Positions 18,016 to 27,456 of a stretch of DNA of 64,000 nt are shown one piece after another (the first letter of the stretch is position 1; every line of letters starts with the position of its first letter). The stretch comes from Nitrobacter winogradskyi Nb-255 (GTDB taxonomy: Bacteria > Pseudomonadota > Alphaproteobacteria > Rhizobiales > Xanthobacteraceae). Made by a program: the position numbers and the translations under genes. The notes beneath the pieces were generated by a model. It was not told where the DNA came from, ran no database searches, and saw nothing but the letters and a program-made list of their open reading frames with translations. The stretch is taken from assembly GCF_000012725.1 (NCBI RefSeq), contig NC_007406.1, positions 2,508,001 through 2,572,000 on the forward strand, given 5' to 3'.

Positions 18016-19869
18016 TTATGTTCCGGTTCGAGCAGTTTCTTGACTTTTCATATGGACTTCCCGCGCAGCACCCTTGATTCCGGCAAAATTGAACGCCGTG
18101 TCGATAAGCGCGAAATGCGAGAAGGCCTGAGGAAAATTTCCCGCCTGCGCCTGCCGCTTCACATCGTACTGCTCGGCAAGCAGACCAACATCGTTCCGCA
18201 GCGACAGGAGGTGCTCAAACAGGCGGCGCGCTTCCTGCTCCCGGCCTTGCAGTATCATGTTGTCGGCAAGCCAGAAGCTACAGGCGAGAAAGGCGCCTTC
18301 ACTCGCCGGCAGGCCGTCCTCGGCCTTCCCGGTATCGTAGCGCCGTAGCAAGCCGTCCTTCGACAACTCGCGTTCGATCGTACGCGTGGTCGATACAATA
18401 CGCGGATCGTCCGGCGGCAGGAAACCGAGGATCGGCATGAGCAGCACCGAGGCGTCGAACGCCTTGGAACCATAGGACTGCATGAAGGCCCCCTGCTCTG
18501 CATCAAATCCCTTCTCGATGATCTCGGCATGAATTTCATCACGCAACGCTCGCCATCGGTCCACCGGTCCCGCAAGCCCGAACCTCTCGCAGGAGATCAC
18601 GGCGCGGTCGAAGGCAACCCATGACATCAGTTTCGAATGCACGAAATGCTTGCGACCGCTGCGCACCTCCCAGATCCCTTCATCGGGTTCTCGCCATACG
18701 CTTTCTAGATGCTTGAGCAGTTCGCGCTGGAGTCCCGCCGACGCTTCATGAAGATCAAGGCCGAATGCCGTCGCCGCGTGGAGCGCATCCATGACGCTGC
18801 CGAAAACGTCGACCTGAAGCTGGGAATAAGCGCCGTTGCCTATCCGCACCGGGCGGGACCCGCCGAAGCCCGGCAGCCAATCGAGCTCCACCTCGTCATT
18901 ACGATGCTCGCCGCCAATGCCGTAGAGCGGCTGAATCTGCGACGCCGCGCCCGCGACGGCGCGCAGCAGCCAATCGCACCAGGATTCGGCCTCGGTGCGG
19001 TAGCCCGCGTTGATGAGCGACAGCAGCGTGAAGGTCGCGTCACGCAGCCAGCAGAAACGGTAATCCCAGTTGCGCGTGCTGCCGAACTGCTCGGGCAGCG
19101 ATGTCGTCGGCGCGGCGACGATGCCGCCGGTGGGACGATAGGTCAGCGCCTTGACCGTGATCAGCGAGCGCGTCACCGCCTCCTTCCACGGACCGTCATA
19201 ATGACAGCGCCCGGACCACTCCGACCAATAGGCCTCCGTCTCGTCCAGCGCCTGCTCGGGATCGCAAATGCACGGAGGCGGAAGATGAGAAGCCTCATGA
19301 GCGAGGACGAAAGGAACGCGCTCGCCTTCACCAACGGAGAACTCCGCGACCGTCGTGAAGTTTTCGCCGTGGGTCGCGACAGGGGATTTTAGAATGGCCG
19401 AATGCGGTCCCGCGACCGCGCGCAACAATCCGCCCTCGATCCTGGAGACCCACGGCACGATGCGCCCGTAATCGAATCGGAAGGCGACCTCCATGCGCAT
19501 GTCGACACGACCGCGCTTGCCCACCACCATCCGCACGATCTCGGAAACCTGCCGATTCTTTCGGATCGGCATGAAGTCGATGAGCGAAACCGCTCCCTCC
19601 TGCGTCTCGAATTCCGTTTCCAGGATCAGTGTATCCCCGCGATAGCGCCGCGATCTGCGGGTGAGCTCCCGCGCGGGCGAGATCCGCCAGCGCCCGTGCT
19701 TCTCCGTTCCCAGAAGCGCCGCAAAGCAGGCTCCTGAATCGAAGCGCGGCCAGCACAGCCAGTCGATCGAGCCGTCCTTCGCCACCAGCGCGGCTGTCTC
19801 GCAATCGCCGATGAGGGCGTAATCGCCGATCGCACGGGTCGTAACGCTGTTGAACATGCCGATGCTCAT
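18016..19869 (-). CDS. glycoside hydrolase family 15 protein (glucoamylase/trehalase-like)
   Basis: The 617-residue cytoplasmic protein has an N-terminal beta-sandwich (IGDYALIGDCETAALVAKDGSIDWLCWPRFDSG) and a C-terminal (alpha/alpha)6 barrel (GSTRNWDYRFCWLRDATFTLLSLINAGY, IGNGAYSQLQVDVFGSVMDAL, LLAEQYDVKRQAQAGNFPQAFSH). Prokaryotic GH15 members of this length cleave alpha-linked glucosides, including trehalose in some cases. The exact substrate cannot be told. The ATG at 19869 has a weak ribosome site; ATG 19857 is possible. An SDR gene lies upstream on the same strand. Confidence 0.88.
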   Translation of the reverse strand: MSIGMFNSVTTRAIGDYALIGDCETAALVAKDGSIDWLCWPRFDSGACFAALLGTEKHGRWRISPARELTRRSRRYRGDTLILETEFETQEGAVSLIDFMPIRKNRQVSEIVRMVVGKRGRVDMRMEVAFRFDYGRIVPWVSRIEGGLLRAVAGPHSAILKSPVATHGENFTTVAEFSVGEGERVPFVLAHEASHLPPPCICDPEQALDETEAYWSEWSGRCHYDGPWKEAVTRSLITVKALTYRPTGGIVAAPTTSLPEQFGSTRNWDYRFCWLRDATFTLLSLINAGYRTEAESWCDWLLRAVAGAASQIQPLYGIGGEHRNDEVELDWLPGFGGSRPVRIGNGAYSQLQVDVFGSVMDALHAATAFGLDLHEASAGLQRELLKHLESVWREPDEGIWEVRSGRKHFVHSKLMSWVAFDRAVISCERFGLAGPVDRWRALRDEIHAEIIEKGFDAEQGAFMQSYGSKAFDASVLLMPILGFLPPDDPRIVSTTRTIERELSKDGLLRRYDTGKAEDGLPASEGAFLACSFWLADNMILQGREQEARRLFEHLLSLRNDVGLLAEQYDVKRQAQAGNFPQAFSHFALIDTAFNFAGIKGAAREVHMKSQETARTGT

Positions 19870-19983
19870 ACGGCGGAAACTGCGGTCATGGAAAGCAGTG
19901 CGATACCGGGACGGCGTGAGTCGGTAAGTCTGGCGTACATCGTTGGCTCCGTTTGTTTGCGACCCAGATCTATCGCAGGCATT

Positions 19984-21057
19984 TTATCGCGGGCGGCATC
20001 GCTTTTCGGTCCGTGCCGCCGAGGCGCGCCTCGCGCCGAGCACCGCGCCGGCGAAGCCGATCAGGACACAGGCTCCCGCAATCGTCGCGAAGCGGATCGT
20101 CTGTGCGGAGAGCATTGCGGGATCCGGCCGTGCCTCCGCGCTGAAGGCGCCGTTGGTGCGATGTCGCCCGGAGACAGGCAAGAAGAGGTTGTCGGATCGG
20201 TTAGCGCCGATCTCGGTTTCCTTCTGTTGTCCATCCACCGCCTCACGCGCGAGAAAACGATCAAGCAGGCCGGGAAACAGCATATCGCCGATGATCGTGA
20301 GCGATGTCGTTCCGCCCAGCCAGTATTCCCGTTTCGGATGTGTCGCGGCATGGACGATGGCTAACGCCGCCGCCCGCGATGTATAGACCGGCGCCACCGG
20401 ACGGAATGCCTTGCGCATCCTTGTGCGCGCCCATTCGAACTGCGGCGTGTTGACGGCCGGAAGATGGACCGCGGTGACGGCAACGTTGCTGCGATGATGA
20501 AGCAGTTCCGTTCTCAGCGAGTCCGTGAAACCACGCACCGCGTGCTTGGCTCCGCAGTAAGCGGCTTGCAGGGGAATGCCGCGATAAGCCAGCGACGACC
20601 CGACCTGCACGATCACGCCCCGATCGCGCGGCCGCATATGGCGAAGCGCTGCAAGCGTGCCGTGCACATAACCGAGATAGGTCACTTCCGTCACACGCCT
20701 GATCTCCTCCGGCGTCAACTGCTCGACCGGCGAAAAGACGGTCGCCATCGCATTGTTGACCCAGATGTCGATCGGCCCAAGCTCGACTTCGCATTGGGCC
20801 GCCGCTGCGAACACGGCTTCCGCATCGGCGACATCAGCCGGAAAAATCCTTGCTTCACCGCCGAAGGATTCGATCTCCGCTTTCGCATCCTCGAGTCCCG
20901 CGACGTCGCGCGCGAGCAAGGCGACATTCGCGCCCTCGCGCGCGAAAGCCCGCGCGGCTGCCCGGCCCACCCCGGCCGAACCGCCCGTGATCATCACCAC
21001 CTTGCCTTGAAGGCTTTCAGGAATGGGCTTTCGGAAGACCTGCTCGATCGCGAACAT
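19984..21057 (-). CDS. short-chain dehydrogenase/reductase with C-terminal membrane helix
   Basis: A 357-residue SDR. The NAD(P)-binding motif is VVMITGGSAGVGRAAARAF, with WVNNAMAT as the NNAG equivalent, a catalytic Ser in VGSSLAYRG and YCGAKHA as the YxxxK motif. After about residue 250 comes an extension ending in a membrane helix (IRFATIAGACVLIGFAGAVLGA), absent from ordinary 250-residue SDRs. Similar long SDRs occur in rhizobia; the substrate is unknown. Start ATG 21057 follows AAGGCGGTGTG; an upstream ATG at 21111 would add 18 residues. Confidence 0.82.
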   Translation of the reverse strand: MFAIEQVFRKPIPESLQGKVVMITGGSAGVGRAAARAFAREGANVALLARDVAGLEDAKAEIESFGGEARIFPADVADAEAVFAAAAQCEVELGPIDIWVNNAMATVFSPVEQLTPEEIRRVTEVTYLGYVHGTLAALRHMRPRDRGVIVQVGSSLAYRGIPLQAAYCGAKHAVRGFTDSLRTELLHHRSNVAVTAVHLPAVNTPQFEWARTRMRKAFRPVAPVYTSRAAALAIVHAATHPKREYWLGGTTSLTIIGDMLFPGLLDRFLAREAVDGQQKETEIGANRSDNLFLPVSGRHRTNGAFSAEARPDPAMLSAQTIRFATIAGACVLIGFAGAVLGARRASAARTEKRCRPR

Positions 21058-21257
21058 CACACCGCCTTGGATTGCAGAGGTTCCAACCGTGAGGATCAAC
21101 GATGGTTCCATCCCGGCATCAAGCATATGAACCGGCGAGCTGTGTTTTCCTGGCGTACGCCGCCTCGACAGATCAAAGGAACGCGCGTCAGCGCACGACA
21201 GGCAGGCTTTGCAAGAACAAAACTGTTTCTGAGAAGTTGAGCAGGTCTGTTCAACGG

Positions 21258-22037
21258 ATGTTGGGACATCACATGCGGCAAGGCGCTGATCCCTATTGTG
21301 GTCCTGCACCGCTGCCCGAAGATTTGGCGTCGAGTTGGAACTTCGACCCGCTACTCATTGCTGTGTTTGCAGGAGTCGCTGCTGCCTGCATGATGATGTC
21401 GCGCGAGCGCCGGATCGCGGCGCTGAAATCGCCGGCCGCGTTGGCTGGCTGGGCGGTGCTCCTGGCGGCGTTCGTTTCACCACTCTGCGCGCTTGCCTCC
21501 GCGCTTTTTTCCGCGCGGGTCTTTCATCACGTGCTTCTGGTCGCCCTGGCCGCCCCGTTGTTCGCCCTGGCCTTTCCGCCACGAGCCACCTTGCGGCGGG
21601 TGCCTGTCTCCGGGCTGGTTCTCATCCACGCGATCTGCATGTGGGTGTGGCACACGCCCGGGCCTTACGCGTTCGCGCTCGATTCCACCGCGGCGTACTG
21701 GATGATGGAGGCAAGTCTCTTTCTGTCGGCCTTTCTGCTCTGGCAGGCTGTGCTTGACAGGCGAAATCATGCCGGTGCCGCGCTGGCCGCGCTTCTGGCC
21801 ACCGTCATCCAGATGGGGATGCTCGGCGCGCTGCTGACCTTCGCGGCCCGGCCCCTGTTCGATCATCACATGACGACCACCCTGCCCTACGGATTGACGC
21901 CTCTCGACGACCAGCAGCTCGCCGGCCTCCTGATGTGGATTCCGGCTTCGATGTCCTATCTCGCCGCCGCGGCGCTGCTGGCTGCGCGCATGCTGGAAAC
22001 GCACCCGCATCCCACTCAAAGCACGCGCCCGACATGA
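21258..22037 (+). CDS. CtaG-type cytochrome c oxidase assembly membrane protein
   Basis: About 259 residues with six to seven membrane helices. Landmarks are the N-terminal DPYCGPAPLPEDLASSWNFDP, HVLLVALAAPLFAL, HAICMWVWHTPGPYAFAL and LADQQLAG-like PLDDQQLAGLLMWIPASMSYL. This is the caa3_CtaG family, which helps assemble caa3-type oxidases in Bacillus and is unrelated to Cox11-type CtaG. The Cys and His residues are candidate copper ligands. The start at 21258 is chosen over upstream codons that lack family similarity. The stop overlaps the next gene as ATGA, opening the oxidase operon. Confidence 0.8.
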   Translation: MLGHHMRQGADPYCGPAPLPEDLASSWNFDPLLIAVFAGVAAACMMMSRERRIAALKSPAALAGWAVLLAAFVSPLCALASALFSARVFHHVLLVALAAPLFALAFPPRATLRRVPVSGLVLIHAICMWVWHTPGPYAFALDSTAAYWMMEASLFLSAFLLWQAVLDRRNHAGAALAALLATVIQMGMLGALLTFAARPLFDHHMTTTLPYGLTPLDDQQLAGLLMWIPASMSYLAAAALLAARMLETHPHPTQSTRPT

Positions 22038-22552
22038 CGATCATCTGGTTGAAGTTCATCCATGTCGGCGCGATCAGCCTCTGGTGCGCGGGCTTGATCG
22101 GCCTCCCGGCGCTTTACGGACAGCGCGTGCGCCTGAGGGATAAAGCGGCGCTGTTCACTCTGCAGGGTTCGGTGCGGTTCAGCTATCTGGCGCTCATCTC
22201 TCCTGCCGCCTTCATCGCCGTGGGAAGCGGTATCGCGCTGGTCTTCGTCGCGGAAACCTTCATGCCATGGTTCTCGCTGAAGCTCGCCGTCGTCGGCATG
22301 CTGGTCGGACTCCATCTGTTGACGGGGCTCATCATCGTCCGCCTCTTCGATGACGGTGAAGACTATCCCGTCTGGCGCTTCGTCGCGGTCGCCGGCGCAT
22401 CGCTTCTCGCGACGCTGGCAATCCTCCTTCTGGTGCTGGCAAAGCCATCGTTTCCGCTGGACGCTCTGCCTGACGCCATCTCGCGGCCGGGCGCGCTGAG
22501 GGAGCTTTTCGCTCCCCTCCTCCGGTGGACTGGCCTGGAGGCGGGCCTGTGA
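22034..22552 (+). CDS. membrane protein of the oxidase locus, function unknown
   Basis: The 172-residue protein has four predicted membrane helices (IIWLKFIHVGAISLWCAGLIGLPAL, FSYLALISPAAFIAVGSGIALVFVA, LKLAVVGMLVGLHLLTGLIIV and FVAVAGASLLATLAILLLVLA). The first-helix His in KFIHVGAISLW and later His resemble CopD/DUF2269-like heme- or copper-handling membrane proteins, but the match is only by pattern. It overlaps the CtaG stop (ATGA) and the coxB start (GTGA), so it is co-translated with the oxidase. Confidence 0.7.
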   Translation: MTIIWLKFIHVGAISLWCAGLIGLPALYGQRVRLRDKAALFTLQGSVRFSYLALISPAAFIAVGSGIALVFVAETFMPWFSLKLAVVGMLVGLHLLTGLIIVRLFDDGEDYPVWRFVAVAGASLLATLAILLLVLAKPSFPLDALPDAISRPGALRELFAPLLRWTGLEAGL

Positions 22553-23259
22553 CGGTCGCCGCCCGCCTGCGTCGAAGGCCGCTTGCGGGTCTCGCCAGTT
22601 TGACGATCCTGTCCGGTTGCACGGGGCCGCTTTCAGCGCTCGACCCTGCCGGACCGGCAGCCGCTTCCACCGCAACGCTATGGTGGATCATGTTCTCGGG
22701 GGCCGCCGTCCTGTCGCTTCTGATGGCGGCCCTGATCGCGCTGGCGTTCCTCAAACCGGGCATCGCCTCGATGTGGTCGTCGAGAAGCTGGATCATCTAT
22801 GGCGGCCTCGTCATGCCTGGCGCGGTGCTGTCGGCCCTGCTGATCGCGGCGCTCGTGCTGGGCGAGCGCATGATCGTGCACCCACTGGAGCAACCTCCAC
22901 TGAAGGTCGCGGCGCAGGCGCGCCAATGGACCTGGAGCTTCGCCTACCCGGACAGCCGGCGAGCCACGCTATCCGTGAACGTTCTGCATATCCCCGCGGG
23001 CGAGCCGGTCGACGTGATCGTCACCACGAAGGACGTAATCCACTCGTTCTGGGTGCCCCGGCTCGGCGGCAAGATAGACGCCATCCCCGGCCACCGGAAC
23101 GTTGTCCGGCTCCAGGCGGATCGCCCGGGCGTTTATGGCGGTGTCTGCGCCGAGTTCTGCGGCGCAGGCCATTCCGCCATGCGGTTCACGGTTCTGGCCC
23201 ATGAGCCCGAGGAGTTCGCCACGATCATGGCGGGCGCGATTGAAGAGGCCAGGCGATGA
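22549..23259 (+). CDS. coxB: cytochrome c oxidase subunit II, lipoprotein type
   Basis: The 236-residue subunit carries the CuA centre. A lipoprotein signal (LASLTILSGC) is followed by two membrane helices and a periplasmic cupredoxin domain with IHSFWVPRLGGKIDAIPGH and CAEFCGAGHSAM, giving the full His, two-Cys, Glu, His and Met ligand set. The GTG at 22549 overlaps the preceding stop; an ATG at 22525 lies inside that gene. It accepts electrons from cytochrome c or a copper protein and passes them to subunit I. There is no fused cytochrome c domain. Confidence 0.93.
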   Translation: MTVAARLRRRPLAGLASLTILSGCTGPLSALDPAGPAAASTATLWWIMFSGAAVLSLLMAALIALAFLKPGIASMWSSRSWIIYGGLVMPGAVLSALLIAALVLGERMIVHPLEQPPLKVAAQARQWTWSFAYPDSRRATLSVNVLHIPAGEPVDVIVTTKDVIHSFWVPRLGGKIDAIPGHRNVVRLQADRPGVYGGVCAEFCGAGHSAMRFTVLAHEPEEFATIMAGAIEEARR

Positions 23260-25775
23260 GCGGGCGGGTGGCGACGCCGCTGCGGCTCCACAGGCAGCTC
23301 AACGAAATCTGGGCCAGCGGACGCGGTGTGAAACGGCTCGCGGCGGTCAACCACAGCGTCATCGGCACGCGCTTCATGATCACCGCCTTCATCTTCTTCG
23401 GCATCGGCGGCCTGCTGGCGATGCTGATCCGCGCCCAACTCGCCACCTCCCGCTCCGCCTTCATCGGACCCGATCTCTACAATCAGCTCTTCACGATGCA
23501 CGGCACCATCATGATGTTTCTGTTCGCGATCCCGATGTTCGAGGGCATGGCGATCTACCTGCTGCCGAAGCTTCTCGGCACACGCGATCTCGCCTTTCCG
23601 CGGCTGGGGGCGTTCGGCTACTGGTGCTACCTGTTCGGCGGCGCGATCCTGATCGCGGCGATGCTCGCGGGCGCGGCGCCCGACTCCGGCTGGTTCATGT
23701 ATACGCCACTTTCGTCCAGCGCCTTCACCCCCGGCATCAATGCCGACGTCTGGCTGCTCGGCATCACTTTCGTCGAAATCTCCGCCGTGACCGCCGCCGT
23801 CGAACTGGTGGTGTCCATCCTGAAGATCCGCGCGCCGGGCATGTCGCTCAGCCGCATGCCCATCTTCGGCTGGTATGTGCTGGTGACCGCCGGAATGATG
23901 GTCCTCGGATTCCCGCCGCTGATCCTCGGCTCCGTCCTGCTGGAACTGGAGCGCGCATTCGATCTTCCTTTCTTCGACACCGCGCGCGGCGGCGACGCGC
24001 TGCTGTGGCAGCATCTGTTCTGGCTGTTCGGCCACCCGGAGGTCTACATCATCTTTCTTCCGGCGGCCGGCGCGATCTCGACCATCCTGCCGGTCTTCGC
24101 GCGACGCAAGCTGATAGGATACCGGGCTGTGGTCGTCGCCCTCGTCGCGCTGGCCTTCCTGTCCTTCGGGTTGTGGGTCCATCACATGTTCGCCGTGGGC
24201 ATCCCGCATATGGCGCTCGCCTTCTTTTCAGCGGCCAGCGCCGCCGTCACCGTTCCGACGGCGGTGCAGATTTTCGCATGGATCGCGACGCTCGCGCATG
24301 GACGGCCGCGTTTCGATATTCCGATGCTGTGGATCTTCGGATTCCTGTTCGTCTTCATTCTCGGCGGTCTGACCGGCGTCATGCTCGCCATGGTGCCGTT
24401 CAACTGGCAGGCCCACGACACCCAATTCGTGACCGCGCATCTGCATTACGTACTGGTCGGCGGCTTCATTTTTCCGCTGGTCGCGGCGCTCTACTACTGG
24501 CTGCCCCACATCTGCGGCCGGATTCCCGCGTTCAGGCTTTCCATGCCCGCATTCTGGCTGGTCTTCATCGGGTTCAATGTGACCTTCTTCATGATGCACC
24601 TGACGGGCCTGCGCGGCATGCCGCGGCGTGTCGACACCTATCCCGTGGAGGCAGGCTGGGACTGGCTCAACCTCACATCGTCGATCGGCGGCTTCATCCT
24701 GACGATGGGTTTCGCGCTCATCATCGTGGACGTGTTCCTGCAGATTCGCTACGGGCGGCGCTTCCGGCGAAACCCGTGGAAGGCGCGGACGCTGGAGTGG
24801 GCGCAACCTATTCCTCCGCCCGCCTACAACTTCTTGTCCCTCCCGTGGATCGAAAGACGCGCCGACACGCTCGAACCCGAGTCTATCGGTCCACAGCTTG
24901 CCGCCGGTCACGGCTATCTTGGTTTCGCGCGCAACGGATGGATGGAAACGCTGGGGGTCGACATAACGAGCGGACGGACGGATCACGTCATCGTGCTGCC
25001 GCGCCAGACCTACCTGCCGTTATGGACGGCGCTTGCCGTGGCGACCTTCGTGCTCAGCCTCCTGTTCAGCTACTACTGGTTCTCGCTGCTGCCTCTCGGC
25101 GTCGCCTTCATGCTCCTTCTTTGCTGGACGCGCGTGACCGGCCTCGACCGGGATAACGGTCCCGTGGTCATCGGCCGGGAGGAGGTTGCACCGCTCCATT
25201 ATGAAACGCACAGGCCGCCCTCCTGGTGGGGCATGATCATCACGCTCATCGCCGACGCGGCCTTCTATGGCTCGCTGGTATTCAGCCCGCTCTTTCTCTG
25301 GCTGACCGCGCCCGCATGGCCGCCTCCACAGACGCTGAAGAGCGGCCTGGTTGTGCCTGCCCTGCTTGTGGCCGCCCTCGCCGCAGCGCCGCTATGCGCC
25401 CGGCGCGCGGTGGCGCGCAACGCCAGAAGCCGCTCGCCTGTTCTCTGGCTGGGGGCGACCGCCGTCCTTCAATTCGCGTCGCTCATTCTGCTCGTGATCC
25501 TGATGCGGACGAGCCTACCTGCGCCGACAGCGCACGCCTACAACGCTACGTCCTTCGCGCTGCTCGCCTACAGCGCGTTGCATACCTTTCTCGCCACCGT
25601 GTTCTGCCTGTTCGGTCTCCGGCGCGTCCTGACAGGATACGTCTCGGCCAGGCGCAGTCTCGACCTGCGGATCGCGACGCCGCTGCACGACTATACGGCT
25701 ATCACGGGATTTGCCGGTATCGGGCTGGTCCTGCTGCTGCCGGCCCTCATCACCGCGGGCGAGGCGTTCAGATGA
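23256..25775 (+). CDS. cytochrome c oxidase subunit I fused to a subunit III-like domain
   Basis: An 839-residue integral membrane protein. Subunit I (residues 1-540) has low-spin heme ligands at H82 (MHGTIMMFLF) and H397, the high-spin heme ligand H395 (HDTQFVTAHLHYV), CuB ligands H260, H309 and H310, and the cross-linking Tyr264 in GHPEVYIIFLP. Residues about 645-839 form a shortened subunit III-like helical domain. D111 and E262 suggest that a D-type proton path is kept. It overlaps coxB by ATGA and the next gene by ATGA. It would be the catalytic core of an additional aa3/caa3-type terminal oxidase. Confidence 0.9.
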   Translation: MSGRVATPLRLHRQLNEIWASGRGVKRLAAVNHSVIGTRFMITAFIFFGIGGLLAMLIRAQLATSRSAFIGPDLYNQLFTMHGTIMMFLFAIPMFEGMAIYLLPKLLGTRDLAFPRLGAFGYWCYLFGGAILIAAMLAGAAPDSGWFMYTPLSSSAFTPGINADVWLLGITFVEISAVTAAVELVVSILKIRAPGMSLSRMPIFGWYVLVTAGMMVLGFPPLILGSVLLELERAFDLPFFDTARGGDALLWQHLFWLFGHPEVYIIFLPAAGAISTILPVFARRKLIGYRAVVVALVALAFLSFGLWVHHMFAVGIPHMALAFFSAASAAVTVPTAVQIFAWIATLAHGRPRFDIPMLWIFGFLFVFILGGLTGVMLAMVPFNWQAHDTQFVTAHLHYVLVGGFIFPLVAALYYWLPHICGRIPAFRLSMPAFWLVFIGFNVTFFMMHLTGLRGMPRRVDTYPVEAGWDWLNLTSSIGGFILTMGFALIIVDVFLQIRYGRRFRRNPWKARTLEWAQPIPPPAYNFLSLPWIERRADTLEPESIGPQLAAGHGYLGFARNGWMETLGVDITSGRTDHVIVLPRQTYLPLWTALAVATFVLSLLFSYYWFSLLPLGVAFMLLLCWTRVTGLDRDNGPVVIGREEVAPLHYETHRPPSWWGMIITLIADAAFYGSLVFSPLFLWLTAPAWPPPQTLKSGLVVPALLVAALAAAPLCARRAVARNARSRSPVLWLGATAVLQFASLILLVILMRTSLPAPTAHAYNATSFALLAYSALHTFLATVFCLFGLRRVLTGYVSARRSLDLRIATPLHDYTAITGFAGIGLVLLLPALITAGEAFR

Positions 25776-26134
25776 CCGGTGATCATCGCGCCTCGGCGAG
25801 CATGCTTGTCTGGATATGCTCCGGCTTTCTCGCATGGGGCGCGGCGTTCGCGGCCTTGTATTCGGTGCAGGCTCTCGGCTGCGGTTTTGACTGGGACGAG
25901 ATCACGATCTTCGGAAGCATCGACGCGCACAGGCTGCTGCTGATTGCGCTTTTCCTCGCGGCCCTGTTCGCATCGGCCGTTCTGGCGCGCCTGTGCGCAC
26001 GTCTTCCTCATCGCGTCAGGGCGGATGATACCGCGCGCTTTCTAGGAAACGTCGCGAAGCTCAGCGCATGGGCGGCGCTGGCCGCCACGCTCGTTTCCCT
26101 CGGACCGGTCCTTTTCACCACGGCATGCTACTGA
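25772..26134 (+). CDS. small membrane protein closing the oxidase operon
   Basis: The 120-residue protein has three predicted membrane helices (MLVWICSGFLAWGAAFAALYSVQALG, LLLIALFLAALFASAVLARL and LSAWAALAATLVSLGPVLF). I recognise no domain. Its ATG overlaps the subunit I stop as ATGA, which places it with the oxidase as a possible accessory or subunit IV-like protein. Confidence 0.65.
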   Translation: MTGDHRASASMLVWICSGFLAWGAAFAALYSVQALGCGFDWDEITIFGSIDAHRLLLIALFLAALFASAVLARLCARLPHRVRADDTARFLGNVAKLSAWAALAATLVSLGPVLFTTACY

Positions 26135-26145
26135 GCGGCGGTTGA

Positions 26146-26640
26146 TCACTCCTCATTGCCGGAGATCGCGACGCCCACGCCGTGATGGAAAATCAGCTTG
26201 CCTCCGTGCCATCCGGCGAGGCCGGTGAAGATCGCGCCCAAGGCCGACAACAGCAGGCCGTGCGGCAGAACCGCATCGTCCACATGAAGCCTCAGCCCCC
26301 AGTTCGTGCCGAGGATCGCGATCAGCATCATGGCGCTGATACCGTGGCTCCAGCTCTGGACGCGGTGGCGGATCTGCGGAACCAGCAATAGCTCCACCGT
26401 TCCGACGAGCCCGGCCGCGACCCCGCTCGCGAAGGCGAAGCCCAAGACCCACAGAGCCACCCGCGCCCAGAACGGATCGGCGGTCCACAGGAAGAGAGCG
26501 TCCGAGCCGAGCGCACCGATGGCAAAGGCGATCGGGAAATGGACGCTCATGGCATGCAGCGGATGACGAGCCACCGCGACCGCGGAAGGGATTTCCTCTT
26601 CCTCGGCGGTGACGGGCTGTTCCATTGAGCTTTTGGTCAT
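26146..26640 (-). CDS. DUF2231-type membrane protein
   Basis: The 164-residue protein has an acidic N-terminus (TAEEEEIPSAVAV) and four membrane helices. The family signature HPLHAMSVHFPIAFAIGALGSDALF carries His residues at the start of helix 1, and GWHGGKLIFHHGVGV follows in helix 4. DUF2231 members are possible heme- or metal-binding redox membrane proteins, often next to oxidases, and this gene converges on the oxidase operon. Start ATG 26640 follows AAGGTGGCGGG; the longer frame to 26712 has no support. Confidence 0.8.
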   Translation of the reverse strand: MTKSSMEQPVTAEEEEIPSAVAVARHPLHAMSVHFPIAFAIGALGSDALFLWTADPFWARVALWVLGFAFASGVAAGLVGTVELLLVPQIRHRVQSWSHGISAMMLIAILGTNWGLRLHVDDAVLPHGLLLSALGAIFTGLAGWHGGKLIFHHGVGVAISGNEE

Positions 26641-26979
26641 ATCGCTACCCGCCACCTTACTTCTTCCGGATACGAAGGCATGAGACCGCAAAACACTTGG
26701 AGACCAGCCCACCCGACTTGGACGAACTCGACCTGGACGAACTCGATCTGGACGTCAAATGTTCCACCGCCGAAATGCACGCGCGCTCCACGCGGGTTTG
26801 GTGGAGGCTGCCCGGTGTGGGGGCTGGTGCGGCATGATACCGCATGATCCGACAAATGCGCCGCGCTATGAATGAGCGCTCGCTTCTGAATGTGTCCAAC
26901 GCACAATTGATGCGGGCCGGCCGCGAATTCTGTCTCGATACCTGAATTCGTGACCTTCGTCGCGAAAGGCGGGAAAATC

Positions 26980-27354
26980 ATGCGTCGGCGGCTGGGAAGA
27001 TTTCTTCCGATCGTCATGCTTGCGATGCTGGTGCAGATATTCGCACCCGTCGCCGTATGCCTGGCGTTCAGCCCGACCACGACCGATCCGCTGGCAGGCG
27101 CGATATGCTCGCACGCGCCCGATACAACTTCTCCGCAGGAGCGTGAGACCGATCCGCAGCAGACGCACGGCGCCTGCTGCGCCCTGTGTTGCGTCGTCCA
27201 CCACGCCGCCGCGCCGCCCCCCGATCCACAAGCCTTCGAAGTCAGGATCGAGCGTGACGCAACCCGCGTCGCCTGGCGCGACCTGATTTTTGACCTGCGG
27301 CCGCTCGCGGCCCGCTCCAACGCGCAAGCGCGCGCGCCTCCGTTCATTTCCTGA
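26980..27354 (+). CDS. DUF2946-family small protein
   Basis: The 124-residue protein has a basic N-terminus and membrane or signal helix (FLPIVMLAMLVQIFAPVAVCLAF), then a periplasmic part with the cysteine cluster GACCALCCVVHH. Such Cys/His clusters are the family mark and suggest metal binding, though none is characterised well enough to name a role. It lies 102 bases upstream of a TonB-dependent receptor gene on the same strand. The start ATG 26980 follows AAGGCGGG; GTG 26950 is possible. Confidence 0.72.
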   Translation: MRRRLGRFLPIVMLAMLVQIFAPVAVCLAFSPTTTDPLAGAICSHAPDTTSPQERETDPQQTHGACCALCCVVHHAAAPPPDPQAFEVRIERDATRVAWRDLIFDLRPLAARSNAQARAPPFIS

Positions 27355-27456
27355 TTCAACAAATCCGCTCGACCGCCGCGACACCTTCGCGTTCGCGGCG
27401 GTCCGATCTGTTTGAACGCTCCGGGCGATAGCCCGCATCAGGAAACAAAATACATC

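Noticed and set aside
23102-25156. 684-residue plus-strand ORF inside the oxidase gene
   Set aside because: Out-of-frame reading of the subunit I gene; very Arg-rich and without domains.
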